Shown here one piece after another: positions 45,206 to 58,170 of a stretch of 64,000 nt of DNA (the first letter of the stretch is position 1; every line of letters starts with the position of its first letter). The notes under the pieces were generated by a model. That model was not told where the DNA came from, made no database searches, and worked only from the letters and a program-made list of their open reading frames with translations. Source of the stretch: Emydura subglobosa (lineage: Eukaryota > Chordata > Testudines > Chelidae); assembly GCA_007922225.1 (NCBI GenBank), contig ML680088.1:16065967-16129966 (forward strand), given 5' to 3'. Position numbers and translations under genes: made by a program.

Positions 45206-48200
45206 ATTGGAGAGCAGCAGAATGCGGATTTCATTCTGAGTGCTGAGGGTAGGGGCCAAATCTCAAGAGGCATAGCCTCTCCACTATAAGATCAGGTTGT
45301 CCTTGTTCTCCTTCTTGGCCTTAGATCAGAACAAGCAGAACGTCTCTTGGACAACAGCAACCTGGGAAATGTGATAGTTATTCCTCCTCCTCTAAAGTTT
45401 ACTTCCCTGTGGAAATGTGTATGCAGAGCTTCATGGAGATGCTGAGGCTGGCACTTACATGGAGATGTAAGAGGTAGAAGCAGGCTGGTCCCTGAAAAGT
45501 GTGTGTTTCTCCTCCAGCATTTCATAAGTAGCCCAGCTTTTGCACACCCCTTTCTTGCATTTTTGAGCTCTGTCAGTTTCTGAAGATGATTTTGAAAAGC
45601 AGTAGTTAGTGACAACTGAGCGTGAACATAAGTGTGCAGTGTTGCATTGCTTCGGTCCTTACATAATAGCAATAAGGGAGGAAAGAGCTGTGATGAATAA
45701 ATCAGAAATGGAGTTTGTGTGGGCTGCCTATACAGTCGTGTTTTAAGCAAATGACAGAACAAGGCCACGGAGCGGTCAATGGCTTTCAGGCAGCCTATGT
45801 AAAATGAATGAGACATGGAGACAGCAGGTGTAGTGATGGAGGGTTTTGTGCCACGTGATCCAAAAATGTCTGACGGGCAGAGCAGAGCTGCCTCAGTAAA
45901 ACACCACCGGGAGTAAAACAATAGGGCCTGGGCGAGGAAACAAGGAGAAGAAAATCTACTAGGATTTCTCTGTGCAAAACAGAAGCAGGATGGTTTGGTG
46001 GATAAGGGAGGCTCAAAGTATTGTGGAGAAAATTGCTCTAGAAATGGGAGAGGGGACAGGGCTGCCCCCCACTCTCCTGCCTCGGAGAAGGCGCTGTGGG
46101 CCAGGCCCCCAAACTGCATCCTGCAGTGCAGCCCCAGTGCATGCTCTCACCCAGCCCCCCTGCTAACCAGAGTGACATTCCAGGGTCACTCCTAACTGTG
46201 GCTGCCCACTGCAGCAGTGGGGCTGTGGAAGAGAGAATGAAACCTCTGTCTGTATTGCTTTTTCCGTGGCTTGGAGGAGGAGAATGTGTCCCTCCAGCCC
46301 TGTCCTAGGCTCATACTTCTTCTCATGGCAATCCTGACCGCACAGGACCCCAGGCAGGATGGGGAGATGGTGCCCTCCGAGGGAGAACCACCAAGAGCTT
46401 CCTCTGTGCACAGAGCAGTGCAGGGTACAAGCCGGCCTGGTGCTGCCATCACTCCCACGGAGCAGTCCTTTGTAACGTCAGCTAAGCAGGCAGAGCCCTT
46501 CGTTCTCAGAACATGCTGAAGCTGCAGATCCTGCTGCTGGGCAAGGAGACGCGCCTTTGAAAAGCAGCACCACCTGCCACGTGGGGGGAGGGGAGGCGGG
46601 GCCCAGAGGCAAGTGGCTCTGCAGCAGGAGAGAGCTACGCTTCTGGGCACTCGGCTCGTCAAAAAATATCCCAGAAACATTCTGGGAAATGTTAAGGGGC
46701 CGGGGAGGGGCCTTGTACGGCCCAGCTCACGTAGCGTGCTTCTGGGAGCCGGGCGTGGCGCGGCACGACCTCCTGCCGCACAGGGTCCGCGGCGGTCCCT
46801 CTGCCACAGCAGCAGCCAGCGCTGCCCCGTGGGGCTCTTTCCTCCAGCTCCAGGAGCTAGGGAAGCCAGAGTGCCAATGTGGATGACCAGGTTATCAGGG
46901 GTGGGGTGCCCCAGCTGATATGCCCCTTTATGGGGTACAGCATATGTTCACCTCATGGCCCAGCGCAGAGGGGGGCTGTGGCCTTGCATCCTCATTGCTC
47001 CCTTTAGTATGATTCCAACCCAGGGGGCCTGTTCCAGGCCCTCTGCTCAAACTGCAGGGCCGCCTGCGGCCAGGCCGTGTCGTGGGTGAGGGCTTGGCGG
47101 AAGAGGAAGGCTCCTTGTACCTCCCCCTGGCTTTGCGCCTCCACACTGGGGCTGGTGGTGCTCTGGCCCATAACACAGATGTTAAAGATTACTCTGAGGC
47201 CTGACAGTTTCTCTTCAACCTTTGCCTACGGAGGAACTTTCAGACGGAGGCAAATCTCAAAAGGCAGGTTCACGTGCCAGGCAGTTCATTTTGCCAGTCA
47301 CTTTCTTGATGCTATTGCTAATTATCAATAGGATCAGTTTGCCTGAAATCTACCATCCAGCCTTTCGTTCCTCAGTGAAGTGGCAGCCTCGTGTGGGACC
47401 AAGGGCCAGCTATAAAGGTGCTAAAAACACGAATGGGAATTGATTCTTTTTCTTTGCCTTCTGGTTCCTGGGCCTTTAGGGTCCAGTCGAGTCGCATCTT
47501 GGAGCTTTCCTCTCCAACCAATGGAAGTGGAGATTCTCACAATCACGTGAATCCAGGAATTGGGGCTTTAAGGAAAAACTCCAAGGATTGGCCACACTGC
47601 ACAGGGATTATTTGACCACAAATTCAGTATTATGGCAGGATCATAGGCTGTGTGAAGAGGACAGGCTGGATGAAGGGTTTGGGAATGAAATACACACCCT
47701 ATCAACTCTTTTCTGGCTTTACATTTAGCCCAATTAATTTACATGCAGACTCTACCTGCTCAGAACCTCTGTAAGTGCTTTGGGCGCAGTGGTTGTGCTT
47801 TCGGCGTGAAATGCCCGGCAGGCTCTCGGGCTCTATAAAAATGAACATTATTGAAATTTTATTCTGATTGCAAAAGGCCTTTTCACTTGTTCTTCCAGCT
47901 CGTGAAACGAAAAGCGTTTTCCGAGGAAGAGTATTTCTGATGATGACGAAGTGGACAGCAGTAAAACAGAAATCCATTAGCAATTTCAGCAATAACACAG
48001 GAAATTGTTATCACTTGGTGGTGCTCCATGGAAAAAATATTTTAATCTTTTAGGCCATTCAATGAAAGGAAACATTCGTAACAGTTGATTCATTGCTTGG
48101 AATTTTTTAAAACCTTCAGTCTCCCAACCTCATTTTTCACTTTAGCACAGTTAGTCTGTTACCCCAATGAGAAACTGATTTACTCGGATTTGTTTGTCTT

Positions 48201-48798
48201 GGCTAATCTGCATGGGCCTTGTATGTTTCTTTAAAAGTTAGTTGCAATAGGGGCAGTAACTTCCCCAGGAATATTAAAATATGTTTTTAAGTCATCTTAC
48301 AAACATTGATCTCGTGATCTCCTTGCCTTTTTCAAGGTGCTGCTGCAACCAGCTCAGCCAGCAATTCACTAGGAGTTTTCCTTCCTTTTTAAAAACAGCT
48401 ACACGATTGAGGGAAAAATTCTGCTTTGAGGAGAAGGAATTGCAGGCCTAGGTGGCTTGGAAGCTTGTGAAGGGGTGTACAGATCCTTTGGTGACCCCTA
48501 CAGAGAACCCACAGCCAGGATTCCCTCCCCCCACATATCCCAGCACTGTGCTTTGGCGGTTAAACCCCAAATTCTGGCCTGCACTGGGTTAGGCGCTGAG
48601 CCCTGGGGAGTGAATTCTTTCAGGAGATCAAAGCAGAGGCAGGTCTGATCAGCAGAAGCCAAGCCTGGGAGACAGGATATTGATGGGTGCTATTGATTTG
48701 GAGTTGTGTTGAAGCCCCAGGAGGGATGTGGCTGGTGTGTCCTTGTGACTGCACCTGAAACCCTAGGGGGGATTTTTGCTGCGTGAGCAAGCCTCCTC
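45206..48798. other. intergenic sequence with one GC-rich patch
   Basis: The 275-residue - strand frame at 45292-46119 shows no domain, signal or splice context and is probably chance. 46556-46870 is GC-rich with several CpG but no exon signature. 47750-48060 looks unlike a repeat and is noted separately as possible conserved non-coding DNA. Confidence 0.4.
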
Positions 48799-48965
48799 AT
48801 AGACTCGTAGACTCATAAGTCAGAAGGGATCATCATGATCATCTAGTCTGCCCTCCTGCACAACACAGGCCACAGAACCTCACCTTCCACTCCTGTAATA
48901 GACCCCTGACCTCTGGCTGAACTATTGAAGTCCTCAAATAGTGAGGATTCCAGCCAAGTCTCTGG
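48799..48965 (-). mobile_element. CR1-like LINE 3' end, inverted
   Basis: CATAGACTCGTAGACTCATA, AGTCAGAAGGGATCATCATG, ATCATCTAGTCTGCCCTCCT and CACAGGCCACAGAACCTCAC are the reverse complement of a CR1 subfamily tail. Confidence 0.8.
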
Positions 48966-50605
48966 TTAGCTTTGCGGGTCTGGGCCGTGCTCAGCTGGGA
49001 AGAGCGGAGAGGCCAATGTGTCGCCGTATAGTGTAGAGTAGCTTCAAGAGCCAGGTATTGCCCTGCCATGGGCCATTCAGGTGGGCCGCCCCAGCCAAAG
49101 AGGTTCTCCCAGCAGGGCTCCTTCGAGGCCTGTCGCTCGCTGGAGTGTGAGAAGTCGTGAACTGGCTGGGCCTGACCCTGAGCGCCCAAGGCAGGTGATC
49201 TCCTGCTTCTCAGGAGCAGCTGGAGATGGCTGGAGGCAGTCACTAGGTAGGGGGCTATGGGGAGGCAACCCTGGGCTCCGTGCTACACTGCCCTTCCTGT
49301 CCTCCTGGGGTGGGGGGAGGGTTTTTGTGAGCGGGTTACAGGTCTGAAGGCTCAGCTTCTGAACACTGGGGCCCAATGTTAGTTAAGACTGACCTGATCA
49401 TCAGAGAGGCAACCTGGCCTCCTGCAGCTCAGCATCTCTTAAAGAGGCACCTGAATGCGGCGTTCAGTGCCCGCTGCTGGGCACCCAGGATCGGGTCATT
49501 TCTTGTGTGACCCACGCCAGGTCCCCATCGTGCGCGGAGAGGCTGGTGCATCTACACCCCGTGAATCAGGACTTAAGACACAAGGCAGGAAAGAAACTCC
49601 TCCATGATCTCAGTGGCTGCAAAGGTGACCATGGTGAGCAGAGAGGAGGCCAGACAAGTGAAAGCGGCAGGTCTGCTGGAGGCCTGGGAGACTGGCTGCC
49701 TGGGGGTGGGAGGAGAGGGTGCCTGCATGATCTCCTTGCTAAAACTCTGGCTGTTGAGCCATTCAACATTGGAGCACGGGGCTTCACGCACGCTGAGCAG
49801 GAACCTCCACGTGACACCCAGCACGCACGGTGATCCTGGCCTGGGCCTCTGAGAGGGAAGAAGACAGAATTTTGTGCACAGCCGGACTGCTGGGCAAAGC
49901 TGACCTCTCAAGGATCCAGTCGTTTTCTAGCCTGGCTTTGGGGGGGAGCACAAAGCTGTCCCAGAACTAAAATGGAAACTGAGGTTAGCCCCTCTTTTCT
50001 CTGCAGGTAGTGGTTGGGGGCTGGGGGGGGCTCTCTGCACCTGAGAAGGCAGGAAGGCCAACTGGTCACCCAGCACATCTTCCCAGACAGTGCTAGGTCA
50101 AGGCAAGGGGAGCCTCTTATCCTGGCCTCTGGGCCTCCTCCTGGTGCATTGATAGTCTGGACAAATGAACAAAGGACACGATTTCCTTCTTGTGTTTTAT
50201 TCCGGACAAAGGTGTCCGTGTTTCCTTGCTTACAATACATAATGGTTTCACTTACTGGTGAATTGTTCAATACAACCAAGTGATGCAACAGTGAAGAGAG
50301 ATTTTTCAGTCCGGTTTTAAGGTTTTGTGTGTTTACCCATGAGACGGGACGCATTATCCCACTGCACTGAGGAGGGACGGAGCCGGAAAGCATTTTTCCA
50401 CAGTGTGTGGGGCTGGACTGGGAAGTGAACACAGATCTCAGGCAACATGCTGCATGGCCACTGGTCTCCCTCCGTGCATGCTCTCATGTAAACCCTCTTC
50501 TGGCTAGTTTTATGCTCCCTTGCACTATGTTGTAGTGAAGTTCTAAAAGGGCCCCTACTGTAATGGAGAATCTCACGGCTGCTCACTGATGCTGGGGTTC
50601 TCAAA
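48966..50605. other. intergenic sequence, no gene recognised
   Basis: GC-richer than the introns, with many chance frames on both strands. Nothing named. Confidence 0.4.
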
Positions 50606-50609
50606 GCAG

Positions 50610-50700
50610 TCTAGGAGAGTTTGGCACCTAAATCCCATTGGAACTAGGCACCCAGTCCTTTAGGCTCCTTTGAAAATTCCAACCTAACACCTGCTGTTAG
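50610..50700. repeat. TTTTGAAAAT-type interspersed repeat
   Basis: GCACCTAAATCCCATTGGAA and TTAGGCTCCTTTGAAAATTC match the common sauropsid repeat in which AGGCACCTAA...CTTTTGAAAAT blocks recur. Confidence 0.5.
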
Positions 50701-51831
50701 ATGCGAGGCTGTTTTGAACTGAGTGTACCAATCCATTTATAGCTGGAAGCTTCTGATTCTCAGGGCCCTTTATCCATCAGTTACGAAACTGCGAGCAGTG
50801 GCTGATTTAGTTGGTGTAGGAAGCATTAAGAAATGCTTAAGAATCCGCCTAAAGATTAAAAAAAAACAGATGGGAGCAACAGTGTTCCCAGCCAAAGACT
50901 GCAGTGACAACAGCTAGCATTAAAAGTCCAAGCTCAAACAGTTCTACAAGAATGGCCATGGGGCAAGAGGCATGTTGATTGACTCAAAAGACATGCACCT
51001 TCCCCTCTCTGCACACGGACATGCTCTGGTCAAACAAAGCAGAAATTACACGGAAGTTTTTTTTTTTAAAAAAAGATCCTTGTCGCTGGCAAACAAATGG
51101 GACCGTGCCAGCTGGAGTAACGAAACTCTTATAAAACAGGACACCTCTGTACAATGAGGATAGCAACACTGCCCTTCCTCACGGGTGTTTCAAGGACAAA
51201 TACATTAAAGATTGTGAGGTGCTTGGCTATCCTGGTCAGAGGGCCGTACGAGTACCTTAAGCAGACGGTATGATGAGAACACTCACCCGTCGAAAAGCAG
51301 AGTCGCTAGCCAGGACCGACCAGCAGCTTGGAACATCAAAGCCTGTGCTTGTCCTTCCCAGCCTCCTCACGTCTCCCGGCTGTCACTGGTTGATGAAATG
51401 CTGTCAGCACCTCTAAACCCCCACAGAATGCAAATACTGACGTGGCAGACCCTGCAGTCATGACACTTAAGCCTCTAATCGGAGTTCAGCTCCTGTGTTA
51501 ATGCAACGTGAAGGTGCGGCTCAGCTCTGAAACGTGGCTCCGAATACGTGGCGGCATTCTTACAGGCTTCTGTTTCTAGCACCTCTCAAATGGTTTCCTT
51601 GTCAAATGGGGTCAGTGTACAAAGGGAAAGAGGTGGGGCTTTTGCCTTCCTGGTAGTCAAGGTTCTACCGGCCAAGATAGGCCTTCAGTGACCTCTGTGC
51701 AAACTCAGTGTCTTCAGGCAATGCCCTCCATTGCCTGCCCTGCATCTGTCCAGATGTGAATGATTGGGACTGAGAGCTTGTCCGGTCTTGGCTCCATGTA
51801 TAACTTGAGTGTTACCCCTAACCCAACACTT

Positions 51832-51851
51832 GTGTGTATACATACATACAT

Positions 51852-51887
<36 letters not shown>
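51832..51887 (+). repeat. (TACA)n(CA)n microsatellite
   Basis: About five TACA units pass into a run of CA repeats ending at 51887. The open frame on the opposite strand (Val-Cys repeats) is a product of the repeat. Confidence 0.97.
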
Positions 51888-51890
<3 letters not shown>

Positions 51891-52189
51891 TCTAGCTCAA
51901 GTTAAGTAGTGCTCTTCGTTGTTTAATATTGACCATTGTAATTTCTGGATGTTCTCATTATCCATACAAATGTCTAGTCCCCTTCTGAGTCCCAGTGAGC
52001 TGGTGGTCCCAGTGAGGTCACGGGACAGTGAGTAGTGGAGCAAATCAAAATGTGGATCTGTGGTGACAGAGAGAAGTGCAGCTCTGTTAACGTTGTTGCC
52101 TGCTGGGCAGTGTCGTATATCACCTTGCTGAACGTCGTGCCCTCATGTCACTAGAATGCCCTGTTGTAAAACAGGACAGTATTGTCAAT

Positions 52190-52445
52190 CTTGGGTGCCA
52201 AAAGTAGGTACCTGAGTCTATATGTGGGTGTTTAAGATTGGGCTCTCCTTTCTCGCACTCAGTAGTTCCTTACGCCTCAAAAAGTCCCATTGACTCTGGC
52301 CCTCAGTGAAAGTTGCCTAATTTTCAGAGGTTCTGGGTACCCACAACTCCTACTGAAGGGAGCTGCAGGTACTGGGCACCTCTGAAAAGCAGCTCACCTG
52401 TGTTTAAGAGCCTCGGCATGGATTTAGGTACTTAAATGTGCGTCC
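52190..52445. repeat. palindromic small repeat
   Basis: TTTTCAGAGGTTCTGGGTAC at 52321-52340 is the imperfect complement of GTACTGGGCACCTCTGAAAA at 52370-52389, forming a hairpin. The family is a frequent palindromic repeat of sauropsids; superfamily unknown to me. Confidence 0.65.
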
Positions 52446-52449
52446 GTGT

Positions 52450-52925
52450 TTGGATCCTGAAAAATTGGAGAGTCTTCAGGAAAGCTGCAAGAAAGATGCA
52501 GGCCTGAAAAATCCTGCCTTGCTGCAAGAGGCTTAAGGAGGTGGGTCTCTTTTCAAAGAGAAGATTAAGAAGCATTTTGTCATGGCCTATGAGTGCTGAT
52601 CGAGGGAGCTGCTGTCTGCTACCCAGGGGTTATTTAATCCAATTGACAAAGACCATAACAAGTGCCAATGGCTGGAAATTGGAGCTAGAAGAAGTTCAAA
52701 CTGAATAAGGCCCAGGAAGGGCAATTAGCTGTTGGAACAGCTGGCCAATGGTCTGGTGGATTTCCCCATCACTTGGAAGCTTTAAATCAAGCTTGGATGC
52801 CTTTCTGAAAGACATGTGTTCGTTCAACCACTGATGGATGCCGGGGTCGCTGGGTGAAATGCTGCCGCTTGTGTTATGGAGGTCAGACTAGATCAGTACA
52901 ATGGCCTTAAAGTTATTGATTCTAT
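52450..52925 (+). mobile_element. diverged CR1 LINE 3' part
   Basis: CTGGAAATTGGAGCTAGAAG, TGTTGGAACAGCTGGCCAAT, ATCAAGCTTGGATGCCTTTC and AGGTCAGACTAGATCAGTAC with a GATTCTATT end follow the CR1 3' region in order. Confidence 0.75.
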
Positions 52926-54995
52926 TAGAAAATTTGAAAATGTCGCCCTAGAGGCGGAGTTAAATGTGACCTAGAAAAAAGGGGTTGTTTTTTTCCTCTT
53001 AAATGAGGAGCGTTGTTTTGTTCTCAATGCCCCCTATGGCCTCCCCCTGCCAAAAGGGGGTAAAAAGCATGCACGTTATCCTAACCGTACTTTTCTAGCC
53101 ATTCAGAAATCACACCAAATCTCTTTCCACTGTGACAGCCCTGCATGCACCATGCTGTGATATCAACGTGACCATGGAACCCATTGGAGCAGGGCATCTA
53201 TTCCGTGAGAGAACTTGGAAGTCAAAGGTGAGGGATCCTCGTGGGTCTGTTTTTTTCTGTCCCTGCAAAGGGATCTCTACATACCATGATGGAGACAAAA
53301 TGGCAGCAAGCTTCCCTTTGCCAGGGTTTTCTACACACTGCCTACCTCTCCTTCTTGGCTCCGTTTTGTGCTCCTCCCCATTTAAGGCCCAGGAAAAGGG
53401 CTCCCCACAGGTTTTGAGGAGGCCCGAATCCCAGTGATGCGCAGAAGGACGGTGGGGGGAGGATGGGTTTGCCCTGCCATAAAGGAGAGCGGTTTCGATC
53501 TGAGCCACACCCCCTGTCGGTGACTAAGAAAGCAAAGTGCCGGGGTGATGCAGGAGGGGTGGAGTGATGCCATCTTCCACCTCTACAGAAAAGCCTGTGA
53601 ATGAATCAGGCCGGCAATTCCTAACAGCAAGCTGTAGAGTGGCAGGTGGCTTTTGCCACCTGGACCTCCTATGGGTTCTCCATCCACTCCACTTGGGCCT
53701 CAGGCAGAGCGAGGGGAAGGCTGATTTCTGGTAGTTGTGCTGGAAGTTCTTAAGACCCAGCTCCACCACCAATTAGAGCAAGCATGGTTGTGCTGAGATC
53801 CTCTGATGGCAGCTGGCCTTTCCCCTCTCAGGAGAAAGATGAAGTTATCCTGAGTTCACTTCCTTTTGTCCCTCTCTCCAGCTCTGCGCAGCGTTCTCCA
53901 GCAGGTCAAGGTGAGTCACAGCCCGTAGGCAAACGGGAGCCCAGTTGGCTGTGTCTGCTCAGCCCTGACAGAACAGCAAGAGTTATTGCCAGACAGGAAT
54001 AAAGGTGGCAGCAAATTCAGGGTTAGCAACGGCAAGTTCCGTCCAGCTTTCACTTTCACATGCATGCAAGCTCCTCCCCTAGGCTGGGAAAGTAAATGGC
54101 AAAAGCATATCACAACAGCAGCGTCCCATGTGGCTTGGACAGCGAGTGTCTGAACGCAAGTACATGTTGAATCACTTTGGGTTTTCCTACGCAACATCTG
54201 TTCTTGCTGGAGATGATAAATCACAGACGTCAACAGGGTAGTTTCGCTATTGTGTGTCCGTCAAGCTCATAAAAATACCTTGCAATTTTATTGTTTGTTT
54301 GAGTATTTATTTGTTTGCCCATCAAGATAAAGAGTATTATGACTTTTTCCCATTGGAAAAGGCATTGCTGGGTGGTTTTATTATGAACAGGCAAGACACA
54401 TTGGCTAGATACGCAACTCTGAGTGAAAGGAAAAGAAGTCCATTTCTTCTGATAAGATATTTTGCTCTTATCTGAGATATTCAATGAAAACAGGAAGTGA
54501 AAATACTACTTTTGGCCTAGGACAACACTTACAAGAAATGTACAGCTAATCTTGTCCTGTGAACTGTAACCTATGGCATTGTTTGGGGTTGTGACAATAT
54601 CTCATCCTGCCAAGGTGGATTGATTTTTTTGTTTTTAAAGGCAACAAACAGTCATGGAGAAGCGGGGGACGCACTGACACCAAACTGGGTGGACTGGTAT
54701 ATAGAAGAGCCTCAGACCCAAAGCAGGAGAGTTTGCAGGGCCATTCAAGCAAGCTGAGGTTGGTTGTAGCTAATGAAACTCACTCACTGTGTGTTGCTAC
54801 ACAAAACTGGAATCCATTTTTGAGTCCCACTTCAGCCGTCTGCCTCTTTTGGCTAACCCTAATGTCGTAAGGATCTCGCTGTTCCAGAACAACATCTGCT
54901 TTGATAACAGCATGCAGCCATCAACCTTGCACTTCCCTTTGGGGGGGAAGCTTTGCCGTAACTTTGAAATGCTTGTCATGGCATAACTGAGCTAC
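52926..54995. other. intergenic sequence, no gene recognised
   Basis: Chance frames only; no exon signature or named repeat. Confidence 0.4.
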
Positions 54996-54999
54996 AGGC

Positions 55000-55215
55000 A
55001 GCATGGTCCAGGGGTTCGGGCACCGGACTGCAACTCAGGAGATCCGCATTCTATTTCAAGCTGTGCCACCGGCCTGTCACGTGACCAGGGCAAGTCACTT
55101 CATTTGCTCATAGGCCCACATCATGTCAGTAGCATTTGGGACTAAAATCCATGGGTCCTGACTCCCAGACCCTGAGCATCATACGATGCTAATTACTGAC
55201 CCACCACTACCGCCT
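55000..55215 (+). repeat. MIR-like SINE
   Basis: GCAGCATGGTCCAGGGGTTC, CACCGGACTGCAACTCAGGA and AGGGCAAGTCACTTCATTTG are the tRNA-derived head and core of a MIR-type SINE; the 3' part is eroded. Confidence 0.75.
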
Positions 55216-55356
55216 GGGGTACCTAGGCCTCTGAAACTCCAGCAAAAGGAGTCGCTCCATTACCTGGGAGAAGTAGTAGGCTCTTATCTTCTTCAATGCA
55301 CCAGCCAGTAGAGGGAGACATGAAGCACACTGACCCAGTGGCTTATGCTTTCTCTA

Positions 55357-55605
55357 AGGCCTGGTGTATACATAACAATTAGATTAACCTAGCTACATAG
55401 CTTAGGCTGTGTAAAATTTTGCACCCTGAGCCCCATAAATAGATCAACCTCTAACCCCTGGTATAGATGCAGCAGGTTGAAGGAAGACTTATTACATTGA
55501 CCTAACTACGTATGCCAATGGGAAACCCCTTCTGTCTGTGTAGGCAGCATCTATGCTACGGCCCTGCAGCGGAGTAGCTGTGCAGCTGGAGGGTAGACCC
55601 AGACA
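55357..55605 (-). mobile_element. small DNA transposon (MITE), family C, inverted copy
   Basis: AGGCCTGGTGTATACATAAC at the left and GCAGCATCTATGCTACGGCC with GGAGTAGCTGTGCAGCTG at the right match family C in reverse relative to the copy at 57890-58170. No coding capacity. Confidence 0.55.
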
Positions 55606-57474
55606 AAGCAATATATTGTACTTGCTTCAGTGATGGTTGGCAAGATATTTACACACCTGCTTCAGAGTTGCCTTGGGTTGACTCCGTCTTTTGTTTGCTG
55701 AATGGCGAAGTGAAGTCATCAGCGCTGCAAGACAGACAATCAGGTTCTTCCCCGAATTTCCCTGCCCTTGGCCTCTACTGAATGGACTTACGCGAACACA
55801 CTCCCCGATGAAAGATTTATGAGGGGGGTTGAATTGATAGATCCTATCAACGCCAAAGGAAATGCTCCCATCTGAGCACAAAAGATAAAACTGCAGGCTG
55901 CCTGGGAGCAGAAAAGAACCATTCGGAAAAAGCAGGAAGCTGAGTGAGGGGAGAGGTCTTGGTACAGGGAACAATAGCTGTTGAATGGGCTTCCGGGCAC
56001 CCACACTTGTGAAAGGCCTGGAAGACATCTTGCCTGAAACAATGTCAGGCCTGGTGGAGCCAGCTGGCCCTGTTTCTCTTTCTTCCTGCTCTCTTGACTG
56101 CGGGAGCCAGGGAAGACCAGCCCTGAACAAGGACGATCCCGGGCTGGGAGCCTCTGTGATGGGGGGGGTGTAGCTGAAGCCAAGAGCCCGTCCCAGGGAG
56201 TTGCTGGCCCTCGCAAGGCTGACCCCAGAACGCAAAAGGGCTGGGCAGGCCACTGGAGCGGAAGCCAGGGAAACAAGATGGCAGAACTTGGGTGGTGGAG
56301 CCAATCCAGAGTGCCAGGAGTCATCGCAGCATGCAGGCCCGAGGCCGCCGGCCGCGTTCCTGTGCACCCAGAGCCAGTGTTGCGCTGGCGACGAGGAGCT
56401 GGGATGATGACAGGCTCTCCTCCACTGCTGTGTGCGCTGGGCAGGAACGCCTGCACTTCAGCCCTGGGGCTGTGGAAGGGGATCATTGTATTTCTCTGGG
56501 GTTTGGGCACCCAGCTCCCTGAAAGCTCCTTTGAAAATGCAGCCGTAGAGTTCTGGCGGCAGCTTCTCCTCCTGCTCTCTGCCCCCCCCTTCTCGCCCCC
56601 CCGCCTCCAGAGGCGCTGTGTGGGGCCCCTTACCGGGGGGGGTGAAGGCCCCATTGCCTCACGTGGCAGCCTGTCTTCATGGGGCAGCGCTGGTGGGTGA
56701 CGCATGCCAAAGATGGCTGACGCATCTCTGCTCCCTGAAGCGCAATCCATGCTTGGAGCAACTCGCCGGAGGCCTTGGCAACCACCCCCCTCCTCTGGTT
56801 CAGGGGCTTCCTATTCCCTCACCAAGTTCTGGCAGAGGCTGGTTGCCTCATTCCTCAGCACTGCTTCTGTAAAGAGAAGGTGCTGGCACGACCTGGAGCT
56901 GAAGCAGCCGGCCCTCCCGATCTCCATCCCCCCCACAGCCCAGCCACTGCAAGGGGGCCAAGAACCAGCATGGAGAAGCCAGGCCGAGAAAGTTGCAGGG
57001 ACGCAGGCATCTCAGCACACTCAGGAAGCACTGGGAAAGCTGAGGCTCCTTCAGCAGACTGCCTGATTGCTGGCACACCAACCAGCATTTCCTGTAGGAA
57101 AGAATTCGGAATTACCTGGGTCCAACCCAACTTTGATCCCCGGTTCTGGCAAGAGCAGGGCGGACACCTCACAAACATTCCTGGGAATATTTTCTTTGAA
57201 GAACGGTGGAAATTGCTTTCCTGCGCACATCCCCCTTTTGTCCCTGCTTTCCATACCTACCATTTCACGTGCAATCAGACCAGCCTGCTCTGTATCAGCA
57301 AGCAAGGGCCGATCTCACTGCGATGGCAGGAAGGGCTGCAGATGTCTGACTTTCCAAATGTCACCCCTAAATGCCACGGGAGTAGCACAGCCAATCCCTG
57401 CTGTACAAAAACGAGTCCTCTTAACCCCTGCGACTTCATCATAGGCTTGCGTGATATATGATGGTTCATGTCAA
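55606..57474. other. intergenic GC-rich stretch
   Basis: GC-rich with homopolymer G and C runs (for example around 56160 and 56580-56640). Long frames occur on both strands at 55627-57461, but they overlap each other and lack domains, splice context or codon signature. Confidence 0.4.
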
Positions 57475-57690
57475 GCCCCAGCTCCTGGAATCAGGTGATT
57501 CCATGACTTGTATTGTTTTAAAAGAATTAAGCTTCTAGTTTTCACAGTTATGAAGAAAAGCTTGAAAAAGCTCAAAAAGCAAATTAAAGATCCTTAGGAG
57601 TGTGTGTGTAGTTTTTATAAGTATCTTTTTTTTTTTTTTTTAAATCTGATGATTTTTGGAGCCTTACTCATAATTTTTTAGCATGTTGGA
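57475..57690. repeat. palindrome-like repeat containing a poly-T run
   Basis: CCAGCTCCTGGAATCAGGTG at the left and GATGATTTTTGGAGCC at the right are partly complementary and resemble a known palindromic repeat. Sixteen T lie at 57626-57641. Confidence 0.45.
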
Positions 57691-57889
57691 TTGAGCGTTA
57701 GTGTCCAGAAGGAGACCCATGTCAGAGCCCATTAATGATGTCACTTAAGCATGTAGCCTGGTCACACCTGACATCAGACTTGACTTCCTCTTCCCTCAGG
57801 GCAGATCATGTTGCCTCCCTCGTGTGGCTAATTTACGCTAGCCCACGGGTTGCCCCCAAAAGGCTGGACATCGGATGTGGCACTATAAA

Positions 57890-58170
57890 GTGCTACTGGT
57901 AGCTTAGAGGTCGCCCGCACTCCAGAAGCACAGGTCCAGAGCTGCAGCTGTGCTGCTGTAGTGTCATAGTGTAGACACTTGCTACCCCGGCGGAACGGGG
58001 GTTTCCATCACTATCGTTAATCTGACCCCTTTAGAGGCGGCAGCCAGGTCAACGGAAGAATTCTTCTAGCGATGTCTATACTGGGGCTTAGAGCAGAGGG
58101 GAGGAATTTTTCATGCACCTGAACAACCCAGCTAGGACAACCCAAGTTTTAGGTGTAGACCAGGCCTTGG
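57890..58170 (+). mobile_element. small DNA transposon (MITE), family C
   Basis: GAGCTGCAGCTGTGCTGCTG, ATAGTGTAGACACTTGCTAC, GGAAGAATTCTTCTAGCGAT and the end TTAGGTGTAGACCAGGCCTT match a family that I recognise from turtle DNA, with GTGTAGAC near its end. Confidence 0.65.

Noticed and set aside
45292..46119. A 275-residue - strand frame
   Set aside because: The composition is generic, there is no recognisable domain, and part of it overlaps other frames on the + strand. Its 5' side lies next to unrelated GC-rich DNA; chance is the simplest explanation.
51685..51885. A frame beginning with Val-Cys repeats
   Set aside because: It is a translation of the CA microsatellite.
55627..56750. Long - strand frames of 246 and 320 residues
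   Set aside because: They overlap in different frames within GC-rich DNA, as do long frames on the opposite strand. No domain, start context, splice sites or repeat-free conservation signal could be seen.
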